DNA of 64,000 bases from Nitrospirae bacterium MYbinv3 (GCA_002753395.1 PEAB01000001.1:1-64000); one strand, 5' to 3'. Numbered from the stretch's first letter, positions 20,145 through 30,210 are shown. The notes: generated by a model from the sequence alone, not told the origin. Numbers and translations: made by a program.

Positions 20145-21098
20145 ATGAATTATAAAATGAAATATGCTTATGAAGACCTCAGTTCTGAGCAGTTTGAAGA
20201 ATTGGTTGTGGCTATTTGCCAAAAACTGTTGGGTATAGGAGTGCAGAGTTTCTCAAAAGGACCAGACGGAGGGCGGGATGCTATGTTTCAAGGTACAGCA
20301 AACTGTTTCCCAAGTGAAACCGTACACTGGAAAGGAAAAGTGATTATCCAGGCAAAACACACCAACGGCTACAACAAGACGTTTTCGGGGGCTGATTTTC
20401 GTAAGATAATTGAAGAAGAACTACCTAGAATTAAGGAATTACGGGATAATAATGAGCTTGACTATTACATGCTCTTCTCAAATAGACGACTTTCAGGCGA
20501 TATCAACACAGAAATAAGAAGGAACTTATCAAAAGTATCTAATGTTGCTGAGGAGTCTATATATCTTTGCGGTGTTGAGCAAATAAATATTTTTCTTAAG
20601 CGCTTCCCAGAAATAGTCAAAATTGCAAAAATTGACCCGGTGGATTCACCGCTGATTGTAAGTCCTGATGACCTTGCAGATATAATAAATGCGCTTGATA
20701 AAAATAGTGATACTGTAAATTCTGTCTTAGATGCTCCACCTACACAGCGGGTAGATTATAAAACAAAGAATCGACTTAACGATATGTCACAAGACTATGC
20801 CAAAGAACAAAAAAAACGGTATTTGAAAGAAACCAATACCATTGCCAATTTCCTTGCTGCACCAGAAAATCTGGAGCTGCTTAAACAATATAATAGCGTA
20901 GTAGAAGAGTTTCAAAACAAGATAATTGCAAACCGTAGGGATTACCAGACTTTCGATGAGATAATTGAGTATTTAATCGATTTACTCTTTGGTCGTGATC
21001 CAGACCTAAGAAAAAACAAGCGACTTACAAGGGCAGTGCTGTTTTATATGTATTGGAATTGCGATATAGGGAAAACAGAAGATGTTGAGACCAACTAA
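20145..21098 (+). CDS. ABC-3C system effector: Mrr/REase-like N-terminal domain plus ABC-3C C-terminal domain
   Basis: ORF 20013..21098, conserved-looking start MNYKMKYAYEDLSSEQFEELVVAI at 20145; GPDGGRDAMF...KVIIQAKH nuclease motif (D...QxK); C-terminus NSVVEEFQNKIIANRRDYQTFDEIIEYLIDLLF. Confidence 0.75.
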   Translation: MNYKMKYAYEDLSSEQFEELVVAICQKLLGIGVQSFSKGPDGGRDAMFQGTANCFPSETVHWKGKVIIQAKHTNGYNKTFSGADFRKIIEEELPRIKELRDNNELDYYMLFSNRRLSGDINTEIRRNLSKVSNVAEESIYLCGVEQINIFLKRFPEIVKIAKIDPVDSPLIVSPDDLADIINALDKNSDTVNSVLDAPPTQRVDYKTKNRLNDMSQDYAKEQKKRYLKETNTIANFLAAPENLELLKQYNSVVEEFQNKIIANRRDYQTFDEIIEYLIDLLFGRDPDLRKNKRLTRAVLFYMYWNCDIGKTEDVETN

Positions 21099-21345
21099 GC
21101 ACTCACATCCTGATAGAACTGTTATCAGCGTTGCGCTACTTATACTTAAACGCCTCAAGAAGCAGCGAGTTGTTGATTTTGACGATCTGCTCAAACATGC
21201 AAAAAAATCAGTCAAAGGTGGGAATGTTTTGTTTCTACCTGCCTTGAACTTTCTCTATACCCTTGGATTGATTGAATATCAGCCTAAAACGGACGTCATT
21301 GAATACGTAGGTCTACATGAAACTATCTGCCCTTTATTCAAATAA
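21082..21345 (+). CDS. ABC-3C middle component (MC6-like)
   Basis: 87 aa; MLRPTKHSHPDRTVISVALLILKRLKKQRVVDFDDLL...FLPALNFLYTLGLIEY; overlaps both neighbours. Confidence 0.75.
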   Translation: MLRPTKHSHPDRTVISVALLILKRLKKQRVVDFDDLLKHAKKSVKGGNVLFLPALNFLYTLGLIEYQPKTDVIEYVGLHETICPLFK

Positions 21346-23113
21346 ACCTCAGATCTTTGAACCAATTAGCTTTATTTCTAACTTGAATGTTGTACTGGCA
21401 GAAATTCGACTGCCTGAAAACAAGCAAAAAAACACCCACAACCTTGGCAAGACTATCCTTGGTCGTTTGATTGACTTCTGTTTTTTGTCAACACCTAAAG
21501 AAAGTTTTTTCCTTAAAAAGCATAGGGAGTTTTTCAAAGAGTTTATCTTTTTCATGGAGATCGAGCTGTTCGACAACACGTTTGCAACTGTTAGACGTAG
21601 CGTTATTGAACCAACCAAGATAAGTTTTAAGAAACACCTTTATGGAAAACAGGACTTTACGATGCTTTCTGAATCAAGCTGGGACCATCTAAATATACCT
21701 ATGGATAAAGCCAAAAAATACCTGGACGGTCTCCTTGATCTCAGTTCAATGAAGGAGTGGTCTTATCGTTATGGGTTAGATTATTTATTGAGGTCACAGG
21801 AGGATTACAATGATGTCTTTCAGCTCAGGAAATATGTATATAAACAGAGTAGCTGGAAGCCATATCTTGCTCATGTACTTGGATTTAATGATAAACTTAT
21901 TCAAGAACACTATAACAAAGAAGCACATTTATCAGATAAACGTAAGTCTGAGGAAATCATAAAAAAAGAACTTGCTGATTCGGATGATAATCTCAGCGAA
22001 GTCGAGGGTAAGTTGTTTCTTAAACAAAAGGATGTTGAAAAAAAGCAGAAACTACTTGATACCTTTGACTTCCGTGAGCAGGACAAGGAAAAGACTAAAC
22101 AGCTTGTTGATGAGATCAACGAGTCCATCGCTTCGCTAAATACAGAGCGATATTACTTGATGCAAAACAAGAAAAAGATCGATGCATCACTAAATGAGAC
22201 TCAGATACTCTTCAACCCTGATGAGGCACAACAGCTATTTGAAGAAGTTGGCTTGTTCTTTCCGGATCAGATAAAACGTGATTTCGTACAACTAATTGAA
22301 TTCAATAGGGCAATAACTCAAGAGCGCAAAGGATACCTGATTGAAGAACGTAAGGAAATAGACAATCGACTTAAAGATATAAATAACGAACTAAATAATT
22401 TGGGTAAACGCAGTTCCGAAATCCTATTGTTTTTAGGTGAATCTGAAGCTTTCAATAAGTACAAACAGCTTTCCAACGATCTGGTCATTTTAAAAACAGA
22501 CATGGCCTCTCTTGAGCATCATCGCAAGGAACTTCTACGTCTGCAAGAACTACGCAAGGAAATTCGCATACTTGAAAACGAAAAACAACAACTTCAGACA
22601 CTTATAGAAGAAGATATAGAAAAACAAAACTCAGATAAAAACAGTTTGTTTTATTTCATACGTAGATATTTTAATGAGATAATTGAAGAAATCATTGACA
22701 GAGAAGCCCTATTGACAGTAAAAACAAATAAAGAGGGTCATATTGAATTCAAGGCAGATATTTTAGACGACATCGACAATACAACAAGCGCAGACAAGGG
22801 GCATACTTATAAGAAACTTCTCTGTATAGCATTTGACATGGCTGTTCTTTTTGCTCACTCTCAAATTAAGTTTTTGCGTTTCGTCTTTCACGATGGCGTT
22901 TTCGAGTCCTTCGATGATAGAATAAAAGAGAAATTGCTTTATGAAATTAGAAGATATTCAGACTTTGGAATTCAGCACATTATTACGCTCAACGACTCTG
23001 ACCTGCCTGCGCATTTCCTACCAGACGAATCGATGTTCGACGATTCTGAGATTATCCTAAAGCTCCACGACGAAGACGAAAGAGGTCGTTTATTTAAGAT
23101 GCCTACTTGGTAG
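21317..23113 (+). CDS. DUF2326-like ABC/SMC-type ATPase of an ABC-3C system
   Basis: 598 aa; N-terminal NTHNLGKTILGRLIDF degenerate P-loop region, long coiled coil, C-terminal KLLCIAFDMAVL...RFVFHDGVFESFDDR. Confidence 0.8.
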   Translation: MKLSALYSNKPQIFEPISFISNLNVVLAEIRLPENKQKNTHNLGKTILGRLIDFCFLSTPKESFFLKKHREFFKEFIFFMEIELFDNTFATVRRSVIEPTKISFKKHLYGKQDFTMLSESSWDHLNIPMDKAKKYLDGLLDLSSMKEWSYRYGLDYLLRSQEDYNDVFQLRKYVYKQSSWKPYLAHVLGFNDKLIQEHYNKEAHLSDKRKSEEIIKKELADSDDNLSEVEGKLFLKQKDVEKKQKLLDTFDFREQDKEKTKQLVDEINESIASLNTERYYLMQNKKKIDASLNETQILFNPDEAQQLFEEVGLFFPDQIKRDFVQLIEFNRAITQERKGYLIEERKEIDNRLKDINNELNNLGKRSSEILLFLGESEAFNKYKQLSNDLVILKTDMASLEHHRKELLRLQELRKEIRILENEKQQLQTLIEEDIEKQNSDKNSLFYFIRRYFNEIIEEIIDREALLTVKTNKEGHIEFKADILDDIDNTTSADKGHTYKKLLCIAFDMAVLFAHSQIKFLRFVFHDGVFESFDDRIKEKLLYEIRRYSDFGIQHIITLNDSDLPAHFLPDESMFDDSEIILKLHDEDERGRLFKMPTW

Positions 23114-23194
23114 AGATCACATCCAATACACCACTTTTTAATCCGTGTATAAGCAATACGAAGTATGGAACTTTTTATAAATGCATTTGTCTAA

Positions 23195-23806
23195 ATGAAT
23201 AGCGACAAGGCTATTGAAACGCAATATGCTGAGGCAGACGAGGGACTTATTGATGCCTTCAAGTCAGGGCAGGAGTCAGCCTTTGACTCTTTGGTGCTAA
23301 GATACAAGGACAGGGTGTTTAACATGTGTTACCGTATGATGGGCGATTACGAGGAAGCAAACGATTGTGCACAGGATGCCTTTATTAAGGCATACCGCGC
23401 GCTTATGAACTTTAGAGGCGAGTCGTCTTTCTCCACCTGGCTCTATAGGATAGTCATCAACACGTGCAAGAGCAGACTCACCTCCATAAAGTACCTCTTC
23501 TTCAAGAGGATGCTCTCAACAAACACAAAAGATGAAAACACCGAGGGGTCCCTTACGTTAGGTGATATACCCGATGAACGCTTTTCACCCTCAAGACCGC
23601 TTGAGAAACGACAACAGGACGATACCATCCAGAAGGCAATTAAGACGCTGCCCCTGCAACAGAGAACCGTCGTGATACTGCGCGACGTTGAGGGGCTGTC
23701 CTATGAGGAGATTGCCTCGGTAACGGGGCTTAAGCTAGGGACGGTTAAGTCCAAGATAGCCAGGGCAAGGCTTACCCTTAGAGAGAGTCTGAGGGAGAGA
23801 TTATAG
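23195..23806 (+). CDS. ECF RNA polymerase sigma factor (RpoE-like)
   Basis: 203 aa; DCAQDAFIKAYRALMNFRGESSFSTWLYRIVINTC; VVILRDVEGLSYEEIASVTGLKLGTVKSKIARAR. Confidence 0.95.
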   Translation: MNSDKAIETQYAEADEGLIDAFKSGQESAFDSLVLRYKDRVFNMCYRMMGDYEEANDCAQDAFIKAYRALMNFRGESSFSTWLYRIVINTCKSRLTSIKYLFFKRMLSTNTKDENTEGSLTLGDIPDERFSPSRPLEKRQQDDTIQKAIKTLPLQQRTVVILRDVEGLSYEEIASVTGLKLGTVKSKIARARLTLRESLRERL

Positions 23807-23816
23807 GCGCGGTATT

Positions 23817-24986
23817 ATGAAGGACTGTCATATAGTCAGAGAGCATCTCTCCGCATACATGGACGGCAACGTTGATGGCGTATCCAAAAGACAGGTCGAA
23901 GGACACCTGAGTGAATGCAATGATTGTGCGCAACAGTTAAGACTGATGCAGAAGCTCAGCCACAGACTCTCTTCTATGGAGAGGGTCAAGGCCCCAGAGG
24001 ATTTCCTTGGCAGCCTGAGACAGCGCATAGAACAACCACAACGGCAGGGGTTGACTCCTAATGTGCCCCTTGGGATGGTGGCCCTTGCGGCTGTTGTGGT
24101 TATAGCGTTGAGCATCCTGCACAGAGAGCCTCAGATGCGGCACATCTTACAGGACGTCAGGCAGCCAGCCTTAGAAGAGATTGCCCCCCCCAAGGCCAAA
24201 GACACGTCCAATGATGTCTCGGTTAAAGCCAAGGCACAACCGCCTGCACCGGCGAGCTTCCCTGATTCTTCGAAGATGGTAAAAGTGCCAGAAGCGCCAG
24301 CCAAAAAACAGGCATTAATCCAGAAGAGGGCGGAACTGCCTACCAGCCAACTCGCTGACAAACCTGTCTCTGCCCCGTTACAAGCTACCTCAGAAACGTC
24401 TGAGACAGCGCCCGCAGCCCCTGCTCAGTTGAAAGCTCCTGTTGCTGCTCCGCCGATGGAGGCATCCGCAGAGCCTGCTGCTAAGTCTTCTGTACCCGAT
24501 ACTGTACCCGCAGCTCCAAAGGGGTTTGCAGCGCCGGCAGGGAAGCTCAATAGCACAGACGAAATGAAATCAACACAGGAGACTATAAGGCATCAAGAGC
24601 GCATCGTGCTGACCGTGTCTATCCCCCCCTCATTTGCACCATCAAAAGTGCTGGGTGACAAAGACTCACTTGTCACGAAAGAGGAAAATATCTCAGTCCC
24701 AAGGGCGTTACAAAACGCACCTCAACCGGCACACCCTGATGTCTTTGACCGCATAGCAGCCCTGGTAAGTGAAAATGGAGGCAAGATCGTCTCGGACAAG
24801 ATTGCCAGTAAGCAACAGTACATAGATGCCGAGATATCGGTTGAGGCTTATGCAGCCCTCTTAAAAGAGCTTCTTCAGATTGCTAACGTGCAAGAGCTTT
24901 ATGATACAGATAAAGAAGATATTGGTCTACAAAAAGATAGACAAAAGCAGACTAATATCGTGCAATTGCACATAATAATTAAATAA
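23817..24986 (+). CDS. Anti-sigma factor with zf-HC2 zinc finger
   Basis: 389 aa; DCHIVREHLSAYMDGN...VEGHLSECNDC; TM segment; Ala/Pro-rich middle; follows the ECF sigma gene. Confidence 0.85.
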   Translation: MKDCHIVREHLSAYMDGNVDGVSKRQVEGHLSECNDCAQQLRLMQKLSHRLSSMERVKAPEDFLGSLRQRIEQPQRQGLTPNVPLGMVALAAVVVIALSILHREPQMRHILQDVRQPALEEIAPPKAKDTSNDVSVKAKAQPPAPASFPDSSKMVKVPEAPAKKQALIQKRAELPTSQLADKPVSAPLQATSETSETAPAAPAQLKAPVAAPPMEASAEPAAKSSVPDTVPAAPKGFAAPAGKLNSTDEMKSTQETIRHQERIVLTVSIPPSFAPSKVLGDKDSLVTKEENISVPRALQNAPQPAHPDVFDRIAALVSENGGKIVSDKIASKQQYIDAEISVEAYAALLKELLQIANVQELYDTDKEDIGLQKDRQKQTNIVQLHIIIK

Positions 24987-25112
24987 ACAAAGGTATAGCG
25001 TGAATTTTACAGCAACGGCCTATCTCCTGGCAGTAAACAGGATCTTGATTCAAAATTTCATGCCTAATATGCTATATTAATACAGTCGTTAAAAACATTA
25101 AGGATATCAGGA

Positions 25113-25739
25113 ATGGCAATTGAGATAAAAGGCATAACAGTACCGGCTTTACTAGTAAATTTTGATGTATCAATGTCGATTGAAGAGAACATAGAAGAGA
25201 TCCAAAGAAGGATGTCATCGGCATTTTTTCACAACTCGAAGGTTATAATAAACACAAACGGACAGACCCTGAGCGAGGAGGAAAAAAACAATCTATATAG
25301 GATGTTAACCGAGCAGAACGCACATATAGTGGATTTTAAGACGAGTTTTCACTTTGACGGCAGGGAAAAGAAGAAAATAATAGAGCCGTCTAGGGGACAG
25401 GAGCCATCTAGCGAAAAACGGTTGCTTTTTACGATAAACAGGACGATCCGGGGAGGTCAGCGGATTACTCACGATGGTGATCTAATGATAATCGGCAATG
25501 TAAATCCCGGCGCCTATGTAATTGCCACTGGCAACATTATTGTGTTTGGTGTGCTAAATGGCGTAGCCCACGCGGGTGCAGGCGGGGATGAGGGCGCAGT
25601 GGTGATAGCTCTAAGGTTAAAACCGCAGCAGCTTAAGATAGCAGGCATCGTGACAAGACCACCAGATGACGATATTCAGACTCTGTATCCAGAGAAGGCT
25701 TTTGTTGAAAACAAGACCATTCAGATAGAGAAAATCTAA
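25113..25739 (+). CDS. minC: Septum site-determining protein MinC
   Basis: 208 aa; C-terminal GGQRITHDGDLMIIGNVNPGAYVIATGNIIVFGVLNGVAHAGAGG; upstream of minD. Confidence 0.93.
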   Translation: MAIEIKGITVPALLVNFDVSMSIEENIEEIQRRMSSAFFHNSKVIINTNGQTLSEEEKNNLYRMLTEQNAHIVDFKTSFHFDGREKKKIIEPSRGQEPSSEKRLLFTINRTIRGGQRITHDGDLMIIGNVNPGAYVIATGNIIVFGVLNGVAHAGAGGDEGAVVIALRLKPQQLKIAGIVTRPPDDDIQTLYPEKAFVENKTIQIEKI

Positions 25740-25755
25740 TCGTAAGGAGATAAAT

Positions 25756-26538
25756 ATGACAAAGGTTATCGTAATAACCTCCGGAAAGGGCGGAGTAGGA
25801 AAGACAACGATAACTGCAAACCTGGGGACTGCCTTAGCCATGTCAGGGAAGAGGGTGCTAACCATAGACGCCGATATTGGATTAAGAAACCTCGATATGA
25901 TCTTGGGGATTGAACATCGTATCGTTTATGATGTAGTTGATGTAGTAGAGGGCGTTGTTAAGGTAGAGAAGGCCTTTGTTAAGGACAAGAGAGGTTACCC
26001 TCTTTGGCTGTTACCTGCATCGCAGACTAAGAACAAAGAGGCCATCAAGCCAGAACAACTTATCGAGATAGTAGAGAGCGTCTCTGCCAACTTTGACTAC
26101 ATCCTTATCGACTCTCCAGCGGGCATAGAGAGCGGATTCAAAACGGCAGCTATACCGGCGCAGGAGGCCATCGTAGTCGTAAACCCAGAGGTATCCTCCG
26201 TTAGAGACGCCGACAGGATAATAGGTCTTCTAGAGTCTATGGAAAAGGAGAGCATCCAGATGATCATAAATAGAATAAAGATTCATCAGGTCAAAAAGGG
26301 TGAGATGTTGTCAGTTGGAGATATCGAGGAGATCCTACATATAAAGAAGGTTGGTGTTATACCTGATGATGAAAAGATGGTCGATTGCACAAACAGGGGA
26401 GAGCCAATAGTACTTGCAAAAAATAATTCTGTGGCTAAGGCGTTTATGAATGTTGCTGATAGACTTGAGGGGAGAGATATACCATTTAATGAGCTTAACA
26501 CCTCTCAAGGAATAATAGGGTGGTTTAAAAGGAGGTAA
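25756..26538 (+). CDS. minD: Septum site-determining protein MinD
   Basis: 260 aa; VIVITSGKGGVGKTTITANLGTALA; ADIGLRNLDMILG. Confidence 0.98.
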   Translation: MTKVIVITSGKGGVGKTTITANLGTALAMSGKRVLTIDADIGLRNLDMILGIEHRIVYDVVDVVEGVVKVEKAFVKDKRGYPLWLLPASQTKNKEAIKPEQLIEIVESVSANFDYILIDSPAGIESGFKTAAIPAQEAIVVVNPEVSSVRDADRIIGLLESMEKESIQMIINRIKIHQVKKGEMLSVGDIEEILHIKKVGVIPDDEKMVDCTNRGEPIVLAKNNSVAKAFMNVADRLEGRDIPFNELNTSQGIIGWFKRR

Positions 26539-26541
26539 CCC

Positions 26542-26799
26542 GTGGCAATATTTGATTATTTCAGAAAAGGTTCGTCTTCAGATACGGCTAAAGAAAGGCT
26601 CACTATGGTGCTTTCTTACGAAAGGCAGGGACTGCCGCCGAATTTTGCAGAACTTTTACAAAAAGACATTGCCTCGGTCTTTTCCAAATACCACCAGTTT
26701 GATGTAAAAAACATAGAAGTCCTAATAAGAAAGGTTAACAATGCTGACGAACTGATGATCAGTATTCCACTCAGTAGAAAAGGGAAAGAATTACATTAA
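26542..26799 (+). CDS. minE: Cell division topological specificity factor MinE
   Basis: 85 aa; AKERLTMVLSYERQGLPPNF; directly after minD. Confidence 0.93.
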   Translation: MAIFDYFRKGSSSDTAKERLTMVLSYERQGLPPNFAELLQKDIASVFSKYHQFDVKNIEVLIRKVNNADELMISIPLSRKGKELH

Positions 26800-26865
26800 A
26801 AAATAAGTTGCTCTATTTGAGAAATCCCTTTATAAAAAAAATATTGAAATAGGAGATATACCCGA

Positions 26866-28641
26866 ATGTCCTACATGAGTGAGCCTTATACATTTACCAG
26901 AAATAAGGTTGTTTTCGACTATACCGCTGTTTTTTGTAAGACGCACGACGAACTGCTGCAAAGCGAGTTATTTGAAGAGGTGCTAAAACGTTTTGTCAAT
27001 AGGTTGGAGCACAAAGAGAGTCCTTTGTTTGTGTTTTTTAAAAAGAACGTAGAATTTGCTAAGAATGAAGAGCTCGTTGACTTTCTAATAGATTTATTCA
27101 GACTCCTTGTCAGTCATAAGATAGATGAGATTGTTAGGTTTAAGGCTGAATATCTCGCTGTTCTGTCAGACATTGAGAATATGCTTGAGTCAATCGAGGA
27201 ACTCTATAACTTCTGGCGGCGGTTTGAGAGATTTTTGTATATGGAGGCACCTAAACGCTCCCATTATACCAAACAGAGCGTTCATCACGAGCAGTTTATA
27301 CAGTCAAACGTGGATTTAAAAAAGATGGTAATTGGCACTTACAGACACATCCGCGAGAACCTGACGGGTAAAAACCCACGTACCTATAGACAACTGCCAG
27401 CTGGCGTTAATATGGGAATGCTCCTTGAGTCCATAGAATGGGACTGCCCTGATTATCTATCATCCATAAAGAATACACCTTTTGTAAGACTTACCTTAAT
27501 GGAGGCCCCCCTTATCCTCTATCCAACGATGACTAAGCGCAAGGGGGCGTTTCAGGAAATACAACAACTGTATGACGAAATGCTCCAAATACAAGCCAAT
27601 CAATTCATTGTGTTTCCAGCCAAGGTTGGCGAACTGCTCGCATTTATTTACTTCCATTTTGACTTTATATCGCAGGGCTTGTCCTTATGCAATCTCTTTG
27701 AGATAGCCGAGTATGAGGAGATAGACGGCAAGAGACCTGATATTATCCTCCTGTTTGGCGTTGATAACATAAGATATCCTGCCAACACGGTCTTCCTTGA
27801 TGACGATAAGAACACTCTTATGATTGGGTTTGCACGTCATGCAGAGGAGATGGATTACTTTGGATACTTCAAGAAGTTCGCACTCACCATGCACAATCTT
27901 GTAATGATGAAGAGAAACAGGCTCCCTGTTCATGGCGCGATGTTTCATCTAAAGCTCAAGAATGGGTCAACTGCCTCTGTAGTCATAGTTGGAGACAGCG
28001 GGGCGGGAAAATCTGAGACCCTTGAGGCCTTCAGGGCACACTGTGAGGATTATGTCAACGATATAAAGATCATCTTTGACGACATGGGATGTTTGAGAAT
28101 AAACGCTACCCATACCCAGATTGTTGGTTTTGGCACAGAGATTGGGGCTTTTGTAAGATTAGATGATCTCCAGCCCGGCTATGCCTATGAGGAGATCGAC
28201 AGAAGTATATTTATGAACCCAGATAAAACCAACGCAAGACTGATAATCCCCGTAACAACGTATCAAAACATCGTCAAGGGCTTTAAGGTAGACTTGGTTT
28301 TGTATGCCAATAACTACGAAAATGTCTCTGATGATAACAATATCATAGATTTCTTTGACAACGCTAAAGACGCCATTGACGTATTTAGAAGCGGGCAGCG
28401 CCTGGCAAAAGGCACCACTGATGAGAAGGGGATCGTTCGCACCTATTTTGCAAACCCGTTTGGCCCCCCGCAGCGCAAAGACGCCCACGAAGAACTTGCC
28501 AGACTCTACTTCGACAGTTTCTTTGAACTGGGGATAAAGGTAGGTCAGATAAGGACAAGGCTAGGCATCGAAGGGTTTGAACAAGAAGGCCCAAAAGCAG
28601 CAGCACTAGCGTTAATTGATGTCATAAAGGGTCTTAAATAG
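26866..28641 (+). CDS. P-loop protein with HPr-kinase/PEPCK-like ATPase core
   Basis: 591 aa; VVIVGDSGAGKSETLEAF Walker A followed by IKIIFDDMGCLRI; downstream of minE. Confidence 0.5.
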   Translation: MSYMSEPYTFTRNKVVFDYTAVFCKTHDELLQSELFEEVLKRFVNRLEHKESPLFVFFKKNVEFAKNEELVDFLIDLFRLLVSHKIDEIVRFKAEYLAVLSDIENMLESIEELYNFWRRFERFLYMEAPKRSHYTKQSVHHEQFIQSNVDLKKMVIGTYRHIRENLTGKNPRTYRQLPAGVNMGMLLESIEWDCPDYLSSIKNTPFVRLTLMEAPLILYPTMTKRKGAFQEIQQLYDEMLQIQANQFIVFPAKVGELLAFIYFHFDFISQGLSLCNLFEIAEYEEIDGKRPDIILLFGVDNIRYPANTVFLDDDKNTLMIGFARHAEEMDYFGYFKKFALTMHNLVMMKRNRLPVHGAMFHLKLKNGSTASVVIVGDSGAGKSETLEAFRAHCEDYVNDIKIIFDDMGCLRINATHTQIVGFGTEIGAFVRLDDLQPGYAYEEIDRSIFMNPDKTNARLIIPVTTYQNIVKGFKVDLVLYANNYENVSDDNNIIDFFDNAKDAIDVFRSGQRLAKGTTDEKGIVRTYFANPFGPPQRKDAHEELARLYFDSFFELGIKVGQIRTRLGIEGFEQEGPKAAALALIDVIKGLK

Positions 28642-28813
28642 AGAAAAGAAGGGAGAGTTTTCCTCTCCCTCCCTCTCCATTCTAAATTATTTATCCCACA
28701 ATGATTTATGCACCAGCTGTTTTGTCTTTACCCTTATAGATAGAAAGTCTGTTGAAACCTTGCTGCTAAGCACCATCTGTATCACCAAGTGTTGGAAGAT
28801 GACTCAATTAAAT

Positions 28814-28985
28814 CGATAGTTTTGCACCTTCTGGATTCCTGCTTACTCAAGAATGCCCCCTGCTCAGGTCAGGGGCAGGCATAGAACAGCCAAAAATGCT
28901 ACTTGCTGTCATTCCCGCGAAAGCGGGAATCTATTTTCAAGAGCTACATAAAATGCTGGTTTACAAAAAAGTGCAAAAGTATAGT
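28814..28985. repeat. MITE-like element with CATTCCCGCGAAAGCGGGAAT hairpin
   Basis: Imperfect terminal inverted repeats CGATAGTTTTGCACCTT ... AAAGTGCAAAAGTATAG; related sequence at about 12960-13075. Confidence 0.5.
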
Positions 28986-29163
28986 TAAATGTTAAGAGAG
29001 ACATTACATAATGTTAAGATAGAATTAGAAGTAAGTGTGTATCGACAAATTTAAGTAATTATAAGTACGTGTTTTATCTATAGTATATAGTAAGGTTACA
29101 AATATTGGTTTCTGGCATGAAATGTGTAACATCATTGTAAATATTAAGAGTGGAGGCATAAAC

Positions 29164-29451
29164 ATGAAAACGCCAGATGAGATAAACACAGAAAGCAAAG
29201 AGTGTAACGATGCATTAGATGATCTGGCCAGAAAGGTTTCTATAATGGAGGAAATAGCAAGATATAATCTCCTTATTCTGATGTCTGGCATAGAAGAGGC
29301 AGAAACCAAAGGATATGAAAGTGCCATAAAAGTTATGGTGAAGGAACTACATAAACTAGCACAGTGGAGCACTGCCGCCTTTGACAATAAAGAAAACAAC
29401 TTAAAAACCTTGCTTAGCCAAAACCACTTCGTCAAACGCCACACAAATTAA
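29164..29451 (+). CDS. Small hypothetical helical protein
   Basis: Within ORF 29122..29451; start MKTPDEINTESKECNDALDD preceded by a purine-rich gtggag site. Confidence 0.45.
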   Translation: MKTPDEINTESKECNDALDDLARKVSIMEEIARYNLLILMSGIEEAETKGYESAIKVMVKELHKLAQWSTAAFDNKENNLKTLLSQNHFVKRHTN

Positions 29452-29498
29452 CAATTTGTAAAGCTCTAAGAAGGGAGGACAAGACCCCCTCCCTTAAG

Positions 29499-29668
29499 TA
29501 TACTAAACTAAATGGAGTTTGCAAAAAGATTTTGACCTTGACATTCAATAACATGAAAATGTCATTCCTGCGAAAGCAGTAATCTATGCGTATTGACGGG
29601 ATTACGGAGTGGATTGCCGCTTACGCGGGAACGACAAGATTCTTGCAAACCTGACTTATCTTGGTATA
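29499..29668. repeat. 170-bp MITE-like element, copy 1
   Basis: Near-identical to 50519..50688; termini TATACTAAACTAAATGGAGTTTGCAAAAA and the inverse of TATACCAAGATAAGTCAGGTTTGCAA. Confidence 0.75.
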
Positions 29669-29722
29669 AATAAAGTTCTATGTGACAGATATTTGCACTA
29701 AACTGTCACCGTATTAATCAAG

Positions 29723-29796
<74 letters not shown>

Positions 29797-29822
29797 TTCG
29801 TTACATAAAACCTGAGTTGATA

Positions 29823-29900
29823 TGGTCGGGGCAAGAGGATTTGAACCTCCGACCCCCTGCTCCCAAGGCAGGTGCGCTATCCAGGCTGCGCTATGCCCCG
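29823..29900 (-). tRNA. tRNA-Pro (anticodon TGG)
   Basis: Reverse complement CGGGGCATAGCGCAGCCTGGATAGCGCACCTGCCTTGGGAGCAGG...GGTTCAAATCCTCTTGCCCCGACCA; encoded CCA. Confidence 0.95.
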
Positions 29901-29975
29901 ACTCAACTACTATGCTTACCTAGCTACTTAGTATACTATATCCACTAAGCAAATGTCAAACACTCTTTGTTTCAG

Positions 29976-30108
29976 GGGTGCATAAGAAAGTCGTGGGTTT
30001 TGTCAAAGAAGGGGAGGTTCTGCCTCCCCTCAGACCCTTCCGCAAGGGGACCAGTCCCCTTGACCCCATTAGAATATATCATTGTTCCCATGAATTTCTT
30101 ATGCACTC
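29976..30108. repeat. Family A MITE-like palindromic repeat
   Basis: Termini GGGTGCATAAGAAAGTCGTGGG / CCCATGAATTTCTTATGCACT. Confidence 0.8.
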
Positions 30109-30210
30109 ATCTGACAATTACCCCTTGCAGATTATTGTTAGTGGTTTCTGGTAAAATAATATTAATCGTTTGGTGAGAACAAATAGAGACTAAAGGAGGA
30201 AAAAAAAACT

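Noticed and set aside
25113-26799. Unusual division operon
   Set aside because: minC, minD and minE are ordinary in order and motifs; only the downstream P-loop gene is notable.
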